A stretch of DNA of 64,000 bases, from contig NW_027478401.1 of NCBI RefSeq assembly GCF_051014685.1, positions 744,001 to 808,000 of the forward strand. Reading direction: 5' to 3'. Source of the DNA: Ptiloglossa arizonensis (taxonomy: Eukaryota; Arthropoda; Insecta; Hymenoptera; Colletidae). This document shows positions 24,272 to 36,100 of this stretch, one piece after another. The first letter of the stretch is position 1, and each line of letters begins with the position of its first letter. The position numbers were made by a program, and so were the translations under genes. The notes beneath the pieces were generated by a model. The model saw only the letters and a list, made by a program, of their open reading frames with translations. It was not told the origin of the DNA and made no database searches.

Positions 24272-27200
24272 TCTTCGTTTCTGCGTTTCTTTGTTCGTTT
24301 CCCCGTTTCTTTCTTCGTTTCTCCGTTTCTTTCTTCGTTTCTCCGTTTCTTTGTTCGTTTCCCCGTTTCTTTCTTCGTTTCTCCGTTTCTTTCTTCGTTT
24401 GTCCGTTTATTTCTCCGTTTCTACGTTTCTTTCTTCGTTTCTACGTTTCTTTGTTCGTTTCTCCTTTCGTTCATCGTTTCTTCGTTTCTCCGTTTCTTTC
24501 TTCGTTTCTCCGTTTATATCTTCGTTTCTCCATTTATTTCTCCGTTTCTTTCTTCGTTTCTCCGTTTCTTCCTTCGTTTCTCCGTTTCTATGTTCGTTTC
24601 TCCGTTTCTTTCTTCGTTTCTCCGTTTCTTTGTTGGTTTATCCGTTTCTTTCTTTGTTTCTCCGTTAGTTTCTTCATTTCTCCGTATATTTCTTCGTGTC
24701 TCCGTTTCTTTCTTCGTTTCTCCGTTTCTTCCATCGTTTCTCCGTTTCTTTGTTCGTTTCTCCGTTTCTTTCTTCGTTTCTCCGTTTCTTTCTTCGTTTC
24801 TTCATTTCTTTCGTCGTTACTCTGTTTCTTTCTTCGTTTCTCCGTTTCTTTCTTCGTTTCTCCGTTTCTTTCTTCGTTTCTCCGTTTCTTTCTTCGTTTC
24901 TCCGTTTCTTTCTTCGTTTCTCCGTTTCTTTCTTCGTTTCTCCGTTTCTTTCTTCGTTTCTCCTTTCTTTCATCGTTTCTTCGTTTCTCCGTTTCTTTCT
25001 TCGTTTCTCCGTTTATATCTTCGTTTCACCATTTATTTCTCCGTTTCTTTCTTCGTTTCTCCGTTTCTTTCTTCGTTTCTGCGTTTCTTTCTTCGTTTCT
25101 CCGCTTCTTTCTTCGTTTCTCCGTTTCTTTCTTCATTTCTCCGTTTCTTCCTTCGTTTCTCCGTTTCATTCTTCGTTTCTCCGTTTCTTTGTTGGTTTAT
25201 CCGTTTCTTTCTTTGTTTCTCCGTTTGTTTCTTCATTTCTCCGTATATTTCTTCGTTTCTCCGTTTCATTCTTCGTTTCTTTGTTCGTTTCTCCGTTTAT
25301 ATCTTCGTTTCTCCATTTATTTCGCCGTTTCTTCCTTCGTTTCTCCGTTTCTTTCTTCGTTTCTGCGTTTCTTTGTTCGTTTCTCCATTTCTTTCTTCGT
25401 TTCTCCATTTCTTTCTTCGTTTCTTCGTTTCTTTCTTCGTTACTCTATTTCTTTCTTCGTTTCTCCGTTTCTTTCTTCGTTTCTCCGTTTGTTTCTTCGT
25501 TTCTGCATTTATTTCTCCGTTTCTCCGTTTCTTTGTTCGTTTCTCCGTTTGTTTGTCCGTTTCTCGGTTTATTCCTTCGTTTCTCCATTTATTTCTCCGA
25601 TTCTCAGTTTCTTTCTTCGTTTCTCAGTTTCTTTCTTCGTTTCTCAGTTTCTTTCTACGTTTCTCCGTTTCTTTCTTCGTTTCGGCGTTTCTTTGTTCGT
25701 TTCCCCGTTTCTTTCTTCGTTTCTTCGTTTCTTTCTTCGTTTTTCCGTTTCTTTCTTCGTATCTCCGTTTCTTTCTTCGTTTCTCCGTTTGTTTCTTCGT
25801 TTCGCCATTTATTTCTCCGTTTCTACGTTTCTTTCTTCGTTTCTACGTTTCTTTGTTCGTTTCTCCTTTCTTTCATCGTCTCTTCGTTTCTTTCTTCGTT
25901 ACTCCGTTTCTTTCTTCGTTTGTCCGTTTATTTCTCCGTTTCTACGTTTCTTTCTTCGTTTCTACGTTTCTTTGTTCGTTTCTCCTTTCTTTCATCGTTT
26001 CTTCGTTTCTCCGTTTCTTTCTTCGTTTCGCCGTTTATATCTTCGTTTCTCCATTTATTTCTCCGTTTCTTTCTTCGTTTCTCCGTTTCTTCCTTCGTTT
26101 CTCCGTTTCTATGTTCGTTTCTCCGTTTCTTTCTTCGTTTCTCCGTTTCTTTGTTGGTTTATCCGTTTCTTTCTTTGTTTCTCCGTTAGTTTCTTCATTT
26201 CTCCGTATATTTCTTCGTGTCTCCGTTTCTTTCTTCGTTTCTCCGTTTCTTCCATCGTTTCTCCGTTTCTTTGTTCGTTTCTCCGTTTCTTTCTTCGTTT
26301 CTCCGTTTCTTTCTTCGTTTCTTCATTTCTTTCGTCGTTACTCTGTTTCTTTCTTCGTTTCTCCGTTTCTTTCTTCGTTTCTCCGTTTCTTTCTTCGTTT
26401 CTCCGTTTCTTTCTTCGTTTCTCCGTTTCTTTCTTCGTTTCTCCGTTTCTTTCTTCGTTTCTCCGTTTCTTTCTTCGTTTCTCCTTTCTTTCATCGTTTC
26501 TTCGTTTCTCCGTTTCTGTCTTCGTTTCTCCGTTTATATCTTCGTTTCACCATTTATTTCTCCGTTTCTTTCTTCGTTTCTCCGTTTCTTTCTTCGTTTC
26601 TGCGTTTCTTTCTTCGTTTCTCCGCTTCTTTCTTCGTTTCTCCGTTTCTTTCTTCATTTCTCCGTTTCTTCCTTCGTTTCTCCGTTTCATTCTTCGTTTC
26701 TCCGTTTCTTTGTTGGTTTATCCGTTTCTTTCTTTGTTTCTCCGTTAGTTTCTTCATTTCTCCGTATATTTCTTCGTGTCTCCGTTTCTTTCTTCGTTTC
26801 TCCGTTTCTTCCATCGTTTCTCCGTTTCTTTGTTCGTTTCTCCGTTTCTTTCTTCGTTTCTCCGTTTCTTTCTTCGTTTCTTCATTTCTTTCGTCGTTAC
26901 TCTGTCTCTTTCTTCGTTTCTCCGTTTCTTTCTTCGTTTCTCCGTTTCTTTCTTCGTTTCTCCGTTTCTTTCTTCGTTTCTCCGTTTCTTTCTTCGTTTC
27001 TCCGTTTCTTTCTTCGTTTCTCCGTTTCTTTCTTCGTTTCTCCTTTCTTTCATCGTTTCTTCGTTTCTCCGTTTCTTTCTTCGTTTCTCCGTTTATATCT
27101 TCGTTTCTCCATTTATTTCTCCGTTTCTTTCTTCGTTTCTCCGTTTCTTTCTTCGTTTCCCCGTTTCTTTCTTCGTTTCACCGTTTCTTTCTTCGTTTCT

Positions 27201-27274
27201 CCGTTTCTTTGTTGTTTTATCCGTTTCTTTCTTTGTTTCTCCGTTAGTTTCTTCATTTCTCCGTATATTTCTTC

Positions 27275-29130
27275 GTGTCTCCGTTTCATTCTTCGTTTCT
27301 GCGTTTCTTTGTTCGTTTCTCCGTTTGTTTCTTCGTTTCGCCATTTATTTCTCCGTTTCTACGTTTCTTTCTTCGTTTCTACGTTTCTTTGTTCGTTTCT
27401 CCTTTCTTTCATCGTTTCTTCGTTTCTCCGTTTCTTTCTTCGTTTCTCCGTTTATATCTTCGTTTCTCCATTTATTTCTCCGTTTCTTTCTTCGTTTCTC
27501 CGATTCTTTCTCCGTTTCTCCGTTTCTTTCTTCGTTTCTCCGATTGTTTCTTCGTTTCGCCACTTATTTCTCCGTTTCTTTCTTCGTTTCTCCGTTTCTT
27601 TGTTCGTTTCTCCGTTTATTTCTTCGTTTCTCCATTTATTTCTCCGTTTCTCCGTCCCTTTCTTCGTTTCTCCGTTTCTTTGTTCGTTTCTCCGTTTCTT
27701 TGTTCGTTTCTCCGTTTCTTTCTTCGTTTCTCCGTTTCCTTGTTCGTTTCTCCGTTTATTTCTTCGTTTCTCCATTCATTTCTCCGTTTCTTCCTTCGTT
27801 TCTCCGTTTCTTTGTTCGTTTCTCCGTTTCTTTCTTCGTTTCTCCGTTTCTTTCTCCGTTTCTCCGTTTCCTTCTTCGTTTCTCCGTTTCTTTTTCGTTT
27901 CTCCGTTTCTTTCTTCGTTTCTCCGTTTCTTTCTTCGTTTCTGCGTTTCTTTCTTCGTTTCTCCGTTTCTTTCTTCGTTTCTCCGTTTCTTTCTTCATTT
28001 CTCCGTTTCTTCCTTCGTTTCTCCGTTTCTTTGTTCGTTTCTCCGTTTCTTTCTTCGTTTCTCCGTTTCTTTGTTGGTTTTTCCGTTTCTTTCTTTGTTT
28101 CTCCGTTTGTTTCTTCATTTCTCCGTATATTTCTTGGTTTCTCCGTTTCATTCTTCGTTTCTTTGTTCGTTTCTCCGTTTATATTTTCGTTTCTCCGTTT
28201 CTTTCTCCGTTTCTCCGTTTCTTTCTTCGTTTCTCCGTTTCTTTCTTGGTTTCTCCGTTTCTTTCTTCGTTTCTCCGTTTCTTTCTTCGTTTCTCCGTTT
28301 CATTCTTCGTTCCTCCGTTTCTTTCTCCGTTTCTCCGTTTCTTTCTTCGTTTCTCCGTTTCTTTCTTCGTTTCTCCGTTTCCAGGTTCGTTTCTCCGTTT
28401 ATTTCTTCGTTTCTCCATTTATTTCTCCGTTTCTTCCTTCGTTTCTCCGTTTCTTTGTGCGTTTCTCCGTTTCTTTGTGCGTTTCTCCGTTTCTTTGTTC
28501 GTTTCTCCGTTTCTTTCTTCGTTTCTCCGTTTCTTTCTTCGTTTCTCCATTTACTTCTCCGATTCTCCGTTTCATTCTTCATTTCTCAGTTTCTTTCTTC
28601 GTTTCTCCGTTTCTTTCTTCGTTTCACCGTTTCTTTCTTCGTTTCTCCGTTTCTTTCTTCGTTTCTCCGTTTTTTTCTTCGTTCCTCCGTTTCTTTCTTG
28701 GTTTCTCCGTTTCTTTGTTCGTTTCTCCGTTTCTTTCTCCATTTCTCGGTTTACTTCTTCGTTTCTTCGTTTCTCCGTTTCTTTCTTCGTTTCTCCGTTT
28801 CTTTCTTCGTTTCTGCGTTTCTTTCTTCGTTTCTCCGCTTCTTTCTTCGTTTCTCCGTTTCTTTCTTCATTTCTCCGTTTCTTCCTTCGTTTCTCCGTTT
28901 CTTTCTTCGTTTCTCCGTTTCTTTGTTGGTTTATCCGTTTCTTTCTTTGTTTCTCCGTTTATTTCTTCGTTTCTCCATTCATTTCTCCGTTCCTCCGTTT
29001 CTTTCTTCGTTTCTCCGTTTCTTCGTTCGTTTCTCCGTTTCTTTCTTCGTTTCTCCGTTTCTTTCTTAGTTTCTCCGTTGCTTTCTTCGTTTCTCCGTTT
29101 CTCTCTTCGTTTCACCGTTTCTTTCTTCAT
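27275..29130 (+). repeat. higher-order repeat segment, copy 1 of 3
   Basis: This recurs at 31479-33142 (offset 4,204 falling to 4,012) and at 37684-39519. Distinctive variants shared by the copies are CCGTTTCCAGGTTCG, CTTTGTGCG and TTGTTGGTTTTTCCG. The 192-base loss in the middle copy, at about 31750, is near the size of a few monomer blocks. Confidence 0.8.
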
Positions 29131-29219
29131 TTCTCCGTTTATTTCTTCGTTTCTCCATTTATTTCTCCGTTTCTCCGTTTGTTTCTCCGTTTCGTTCTTC
29201 GTTTCTCCGTTTCTTTATT

Positions 29220-32200
29220 CGTTTCTCCGTTTCTTTCTTCGTTTCTCCGTTTCTTTCTTCGTTTCTCCGTTTCTTTCTTCGTTTCTCCGTTTCTTTCTTC
29301 GTTTCTCCGTTTCTTTCTTCGTTTCTCCTTTCTTTCATCGTTTCTTCGTTTCTCCGTTTCTTTCTTCGTTTCTCCGTTTATATCTTCGTTTCACCATTTA
29401 TTTCTCCGTTTCTTTCTTCGTTTCTCCGTTTCTTTTTTCGTTTCTGCGTTTCTTTCTTCGTTTCTCCGCTTCTTTCTTCGTTTCTCCGTTTCTTTCTTCA
29501 TTTCTCCGTTTCTTCCTTCGTTTCTCCGTTTCATTCTTCGTTTCTCCGTTTCTTTGTTGGTTTATCCGTTTCATTCTTTGTTTCTCCGTTTGTTTCTTCA
29601 TTTCTCCGTATATTTCTTCGTTTCTCCGTTTCATTCTTCGTTTCTTTGTTCGTTTCTCCGTTTATATCTTCGTTTCTCCATTTATTTCGCCGTTTCTTCC
29701 TTCGTTTCTCCGTTTCTTTCTTCGTTTCTGCGTTTCTTTGTTCGTTTCTCCGTTTCTTTCTTCGTTTCTCCATTTCTTTCTTCGTTTCTCCGTTTGTTTC
29801 TTCGTTTCGCCATTTATTTCTCCGTTTCTACGTTTCTTTCTTCGTTTCTACGTTTCTTTGTTCGTTTCTCCTTTCTTTCATCGTCTCTTCGTTTCTTTCT
29901 TCGTTACTCCGTTTCTTTCTTCGTTTGTCCGTTTATTTCTTCGTTTCTCCGTTTGTTTCTTCGTTTCTGCATTTATTTCTTCGTTTCTCCGTTTGTTTCT
30001 TCGTTTCGCCATTTATTTCTCCGTTTCTACGTTTCTTTCTTCGTTTCTACGTTTCTTTGTTCGTTTCTCCTTTCTTTCATCGTCTCTTCGTTTCTTTCTT
30101 CGTTACTCCGTTTCTTTCTTCGTTTGTCCGTTTATTTCTCCGTTTCTACGTTTCTTTCTTCGTTTCTACGTTTCTTTGTTCGTTTCTCCTTTCTTTCATC
30201 GTTTCTTCGTTTCTCCGTTTCTTTCTTCGTTTCTCCGTTTATATCTTCGTTTCTCCATTTATTTCTCCGTTTCTTTCTTCGTTTCTCCGTTTCTTCCTTC
30301 GTTTCTCCGTTTCTATGTTCGTTTCTCCGTTTCTTTCTTCGTTTCTCCGTTTCTTTGTTGGTTTATCCGTTTCTTTCTTTGTTTCTCCGTTAGTTTCTTC
30401 ATTTCTCCGTATATTTCTTCGTGTCTCCGTTTCTTTCTTCGTTTCTCCGTTTCTTCCATCGTTTCTCCGTTTCTTTGTTCGTTTCTCCGTTTCTTTCTTC
30501 GTTTCTCCGTTTCTTTCTTCGTTTCTTCATTTCTTTCGTCGTTACTCTGTTTCTTTCTTCGTTTCTCCGTTTCTTTCTTCGTTTCTCCGTTTCTTTCTTC
30601 GTTTCTCCGTTTCTTTCTTCGTTTCTCCGTTTCTTTCTTCGTTTCTCCGTTTCTTTCTTCGTTTCTCCGTTTCTTTCTTCGTTTCTCCGTTTCTTTCTTC
30701 GTTTCTCCTTTCTTTCATCGTTTCTTCGTTTCTCCGTTTCTTTCTTCGTTTCTCCGTTTATATCTTCGTTTCACCATTTATTTCTCCGTTTCTTTCTTCG
30801 TTTCTCCGTTTCTTTCTTCGTTTCTGCGTTTCTTTCTTCGTTTCTCCGCTTCTTTCTTCGTTTCTCCGTTTCTTTCTTCATTTCTCCGTTTCTTCCTTCG
30901 TTTCTCCGTTTCATTCTTCGTTTCTCCGTTTCTTTGTTGGTTTATCCGTTTCTTTCTTTGTTTCTCCGTTAGTTTCTTCATTTCTCCGTATATTTCTTCG
31001 TGTCTCCGTTTCTTTCTTCGTTTCTCCGTTTCTTCCATCGTTTCTCCGTTTCTTTGTTCGTTTCTCCGTTTCTTTCTTCGTTTCTCCGTTTCTTTCTTCG
31101 TTTCTTCATTTCTTTCGTCGTTACTCTGTCTCTTTCTTCGTTTCTCCGTTTCTTTCTTCGTTTCTCCGTTTCTTTCTTCGTTTCTCCGTTTCTTTCTTCG
31201 TTTCTCCGTTTCTTTCTTCGTTTCTCCGTTTCTTTCTTCGTTTCTCCTTTCTTTCATCGTTTCTTCGTTTCTCCGTTTCTTTCTTCGTTTCTCCGTTTAT
31301 ATCTTCGTTTCTCCATTTATTTCTCCGTTTCTTTCTTCGTTTCTCCGTTTCTTTCTTCGTTTCCCCGTTTCTTTGTTCGTTTCACCGTTTCTTTCTTCGT
31401 TTCTCCGTTTCTTTGTTGTTTTATCCGTTTCTTTCTTTGTTTCTCCGTTAGTTTCTTCATTTCTCCGTATATTTCTTCGTGTCTCCGTTTCATTCTTCGT
31501 TTCTGCGTTTCTTTGTTCGTTTCTCCGTTTGTTTCTTCGTTTCGCCATTTATTTCTCCGTTTCTACGTTTCTTTCTTCGTTTCTACGTTTCTTTGTTCGT
31601 TTCTCCTTTCTTTCATCGTTTCTTCGTTTCTCCGTTTCTTTCTTCGTTTCTCCGTTTATATCTTCGTTTCTCCATTTATTTCTCCGTTTCTTTCTTCGTT
31701 TCTCCGATTCTTTCTTCGTTTCTCCGTTTCTTTCTTCGTTTCTCCGTTTCCTTGTTCGTTTCTCCGTTTATTTCTTCGTTTCTCCATTCATTTCTCCGTT
31801 TCTTCCTTCGTTTCTCCGTTTCTTTGTTCGTTTCTCCGTTTCTTTCTTCGTTTCTCCGTTTCTTTCTCCGTTTCTCCGTTTCCTTCTTCGTTTCTCCGTT
31901 TCTTTTTCGTTTCTCCGTTTCTTTCTTCGTTTCTCCGTTTCTTTCTTCGTTTCTGCGTTTCTTTCTTCGTTTCTCCGTTTCTTTCTTCGTTTCTCCGTTT
32001 CTTTCTTCATTTCTCCGTTTCTTCCTTCGTTTCTCCGTTTCTTTGTTCGTTTCTCCGTTTCTTTCTTCGTTTCTCCGTTTCTTTGTTGGTTTTTCCGTTT
32101 CTTTCTTTGTTTCTCCGTTTGTTTCTTCATTTCTCCGTATATTTCTTGGTTTCTCCGTTTCATTCTTCGTTTCTTTGTTCGTTTCTCCGTTTATATTTTC

Positions 32201-33142
32201 GTTTCTCCGTTTCTTTCTCCGTTTCTCCGTTTCTTTCTTCGTTTCTCCGTTTCTTTCTTGGTTTCTCCGTTTCTTTCTTCGTTTCTCCGTTTCTTTCTTC
32301 GTTTCTCCGTTTCATTCTTCGTTCCTCCGTTTCTTTCTCCGTTTCTCCGTTTCTTTCTTCGTTTCTCCGTTTCTTTCTTCGTTTCTCCGTTTCCAGGTTC
32401 GTTTCTCCGTTTATTTCTTCGTTTCTCCATTTATTTCTCCGTTTCTTCCTTCGTTTCTCCGTTTCTTTGTGCGTTTCTCCGTTTCTTTGTGCGTTTCTCC
32501 GTTTCTTTGTTCGTTTCTCCGTTTCTTTCTTCGTTTCTCCGTTTCTTTCTTCGTTTCTCCATTTACTTCTCCGATTCTCCGTTTCATTCTTCATTTCTCA
32601 GTTTCTTTCTTCGTTTCTCCGTTTCTTTCTTCGTTTCACCGTTTCTTTCTTCGTTTCTCCGTTTCTTTCTTCGTTTCTCCGTTTTTTTCTTCGTTCCTCC
32701 GTTTCTTTCTTGGTTTCTCCGTTTCTTTGTTCGTTTCTCCGTTTCTTTCTCCATTTCTCGGTTTACTTCTTCGTTTCTTCGTTTCTCCGTTTCTTTCTTC
32801 GTTTCTCCGTTTCTTTCTTCGTTTCTGCGTTTCTTTCTTCGTTTCTCCGCTTCTTTCTTCGTTTCTCCGTTTCTTTCTTCATTTCTCCGTTTCTTCCTTC
32901 GTTTCTCCGTTTCTTTCTTCGTTTCTCCGTTTCTTTGTTGGTTTATCCGTTTCTTTCTTTGTTTCTCCGTTTATTTCTTCGTTTCTCCATTCATTTCTCC
33001 GTTCCTCCGTTTCTTTCTTCGTTTCTCCGTTTCTTCGTTCGTTTCTCCGTTTCTTTCTTCGTTTCTCCGTTTCTTTCTTAGTTTCTCCGTTGCTTTCTTC
33101 GTTTCTCCGTTTCTCTCTTCGTTTCACCGTTTCTTTCTTCAT
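29220..33142 (+). repeat. higher-order repeat segment, repeated at 35425-39519 (offset 6,205 then 6,397)
   Basis: The first 2.5 kb matches base for base over long stretches at an offset of 6,205. After a 192-base length difference at about 31750/37955, the match continues at 6,397. This is the largest clear block duplication in the array, and its copies look the least diverged. Confidence 0.8.
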
Positions 33143-36100
33143 TTCTCCGTTTATTTCTTCGTTTCTCCATTTATTTCTCCGTTTCTCCGTTTGTTTCTCC
33201 GTTTCGTTCTTCGTTTCTCCGTTTCTTTATTCGTTTCTCCGTTTCTTTCTTCGTTTCTCCGTTTCTTTCTTGGTTTCTCCGTTTCTTTCTTCGTTTCTCC
33301 GTTTCGTTCTTCGTTTCTCCGTTTATTTCTTCGTTTCTCAGTTTGTTTCTTCGTTTCTCCAAATGTTTCTTCGTTTCTCCATTTATTTCTCCGATTCTCA
33401 GTTTCTTTCTTCGTTTCTCCGTTTCTTTCTTCGTTTCTCCGTTTCTTTGTTCGTTTCTCCGTTTCATTGATCGTTTCTCCGTTTCTCGGTTTATTTCTTC
33501 GAGTCTCCATTTGTTTCTCCGATTCTCCGTTTCTTTCTTCGTTACTTCGTTTCTTTCTTCGTTACTCCGTTTCTTCCTTCGTTTCTCCGTTTCTCTCTTT
33601 GTGTCTCCGTTTCTTTCTTCGTTTCTCCGTTTATTTCTTCGTTTCTCCATTTATTTCTCCGTTTCTCCGTTTCTTTCTTCGTTTCTCCGTTTCATTGATC
33701 GTTTCTCCGTTTCTTTCTCCGTTTCTCGGTTTATTTCTTCGTGTCTCCATTTGTTTCTTCGTTTCTCGATTTATTTCTCCGTTTCTCCGTATCTTTCTTC
33801 GATTCCCCGTTTCTTTCTTCGTTTCTCCGTTTGTTTCTCCGTTTCTCGGTTTATTCCTTCGTTTCTCCATTTATTTCTTGGTTTCTCCGTTTCTTTCTTC
33901 GTTTCTGCGTTTCTTTATTCGTTACTCTGTTTCTTTCTTCGTTTCTCAGTTTCTTTCTTCGTTTCTCAGTTACTTTCTTCGTTTCTCCGTTTCTTTCTTC
34001 GTTTCTCCTTTCTTTCATCGTTTCTTCGTTTCTCCGTTTCTTTCTTCGTTTCTCCATTTGTTTCTCCGTTTCTCGGTTTATTCCTTCGTTTCTCCATTTA
34101 TTTCTTGGTTTCTCCGTTTCTTTCTTCGTTTCTTCGTTTCTTTCTTCGTTACTCTGTTTCTTTCTGCGTTTCTCCGTTTCTTTCTTCGTTCCTCCGTTTG
34201 TTTCTTCGTTTCTCCACTTATTTCTCCGTTTCTCCGTTTCTTTCTTCGTTTCTCCGTTTCTTTGTTCGTTTCCCCGTTTCTTTCTTCGTTTCTCCGTTTC
34301 TTTGTTGGTTTATCCGTTTCTTTCTTTGTTTCTCCGTTTGTTTCTTCATTTCTCCGTATATTTCTTCGTTTCTCCGTTTCATTCTTCGTTTCTGCGTTTC
34401 TTTATTCGTTACTCTGTTTCTTTCTTCGTTTTTCAGTTTCTTTCTTCGTTTCTCAGTTACTTTCTTCGTTTCTCCGTTTCTTTCTTCGTTCCTCCGTTTC
34501 TTTCTTCGTTTCTCCGTTTCTTTCTTCGTTTCTCCTTTCTTTCATCGTTTCTTCGTTTCTCCGTTTCTTTCTTCGTTTCTCCGTTTATATCTTCGTTTCT
34601 CCATTTAATTCTCCGTTTCTTTCTTCGTTTCTCCGTTTCTTTCTTCGTTTCTCCGTTTCTTTGCTCGTTTCCCCGTTTCTTTCTTCTTTTCTCCGTTTCT
34701 TTGCTCGTTTCCCCGTTTCTTTCTTCGTTTCTCCGTTTCTTTGTTGGTTTATCCGTTTCTTTCTTTGTTTCTCCGTTTGTTTCTTCATTTCTCCGTATAT
34801 TTCTTCGTTTCTCCGTTTCATTCTTCGTTTCTGCGTTTCTTTGTTCGTTTCCCCGTTTCTTTCTTCGTTTCTCCGTTTCTTTCTTCGTTTCTCCGTTTCT
34901 TTGTTCGTTTCCCCGTTTCTTTCTTCGTTTCTCCGTTTCTTTCTTCGTTTGTCCCTTTATTTCTCCGTTTCTACGTTTCTTTCTTCGTTTCTACGTTTCT
35001 TTGTTCGTTTCTCCTTTCTTTCATCGTTTCTTCGTTTCTCCGTTTCTTTCTTCGTTTCTCCGTTTATATCTTCGTTTCTCCATTTATTTCTCCGTTTCTT
35101 TCTTCGTTTCTCCGTTTCTTCCTTCGTTTCTCCGTTTCTATGTTCGTTTCTCCGTTTCTTTCTTCGTTTCTCCGTTTCTTTGTTGGTTTATCCGTTTCTT
35201 TCTTTGTTTCTCCGTTAGTTTCTTCATTTCTCCGTATATTTCTTCGTGTCTCCGTTTCTTTCTTCGTTTCTCCGTTTCTTCCATCGTTTCTCCGTTTCTT
35301 TGTTCGTTTCTCCGTATCTTTCTTCGTTTCTCCGTTTCTTTCTTCGTTTCTTCATTTCTTTCGTCGTTACTCTGTTTCTTTCTTCGTTTCTCCGTTTCTT
35401 TCTTCGTTTCTCCGTTTCTTTCTTCGTTTCTCCGTTTCTTTCTTCGTTTCTCCGTTTCTTTCTTCGTTTCTCCGTTTCTTTCTTCGTTTCTCCGTTTCTT
35501 TCTTCGTTTCTCCGTTTCTTTCTTCGTTTCTCCTTTCTTTCATCGTTTCTTCGTTTCTCCGTTTCTTTCTTCGTTTCTCCGTTTATATCTTCGTTTCACC
35601 ATTTATTTCTCCGTTTCTTTCTTCGTTTCTCCGTTTCTTTTTTCGTTTCTGCGTTTCTTTCTTCGTTTCTCCGCTTCTTTCTTCGTTTCTCCGTTTCTTT
35701 CTTCATTTCTCCGTTTCTTCCTTCGTTTCTCCGTTTCATTCTTCGTTTCTCCGTTTCTTTGTTGGTTTATCCGTTTCATTCTTTGTTTCTCCGTTTGTTT
35801 CTTCATTTCTCCGTATATTTCTTCGTTTCTCCGTTTCATTCTTCGTTTCTTTGTTCGTTTCTCCGTTTATATCTTCGTTTCTCCATTTATTTCGCCGTTT
35901 CTTCCTTCGTTTCTCCGTTTCTTTCTTCGTTTCTGCGTTTCTTTGTTCGTTTCTCCGTTTCTTTCTTCGTTTCTCCATTTCTTTCTTCGTTTCTCCGTTT
36001 GTTTCTTCGTTTCGCCATTTATTTCTCCGTTTCTACGTTTCTTTCTTCGTTTCTACGTTTCTTTGTTCGTTTCTCCTTTCTTTCATCGTCTCTTCGTTTC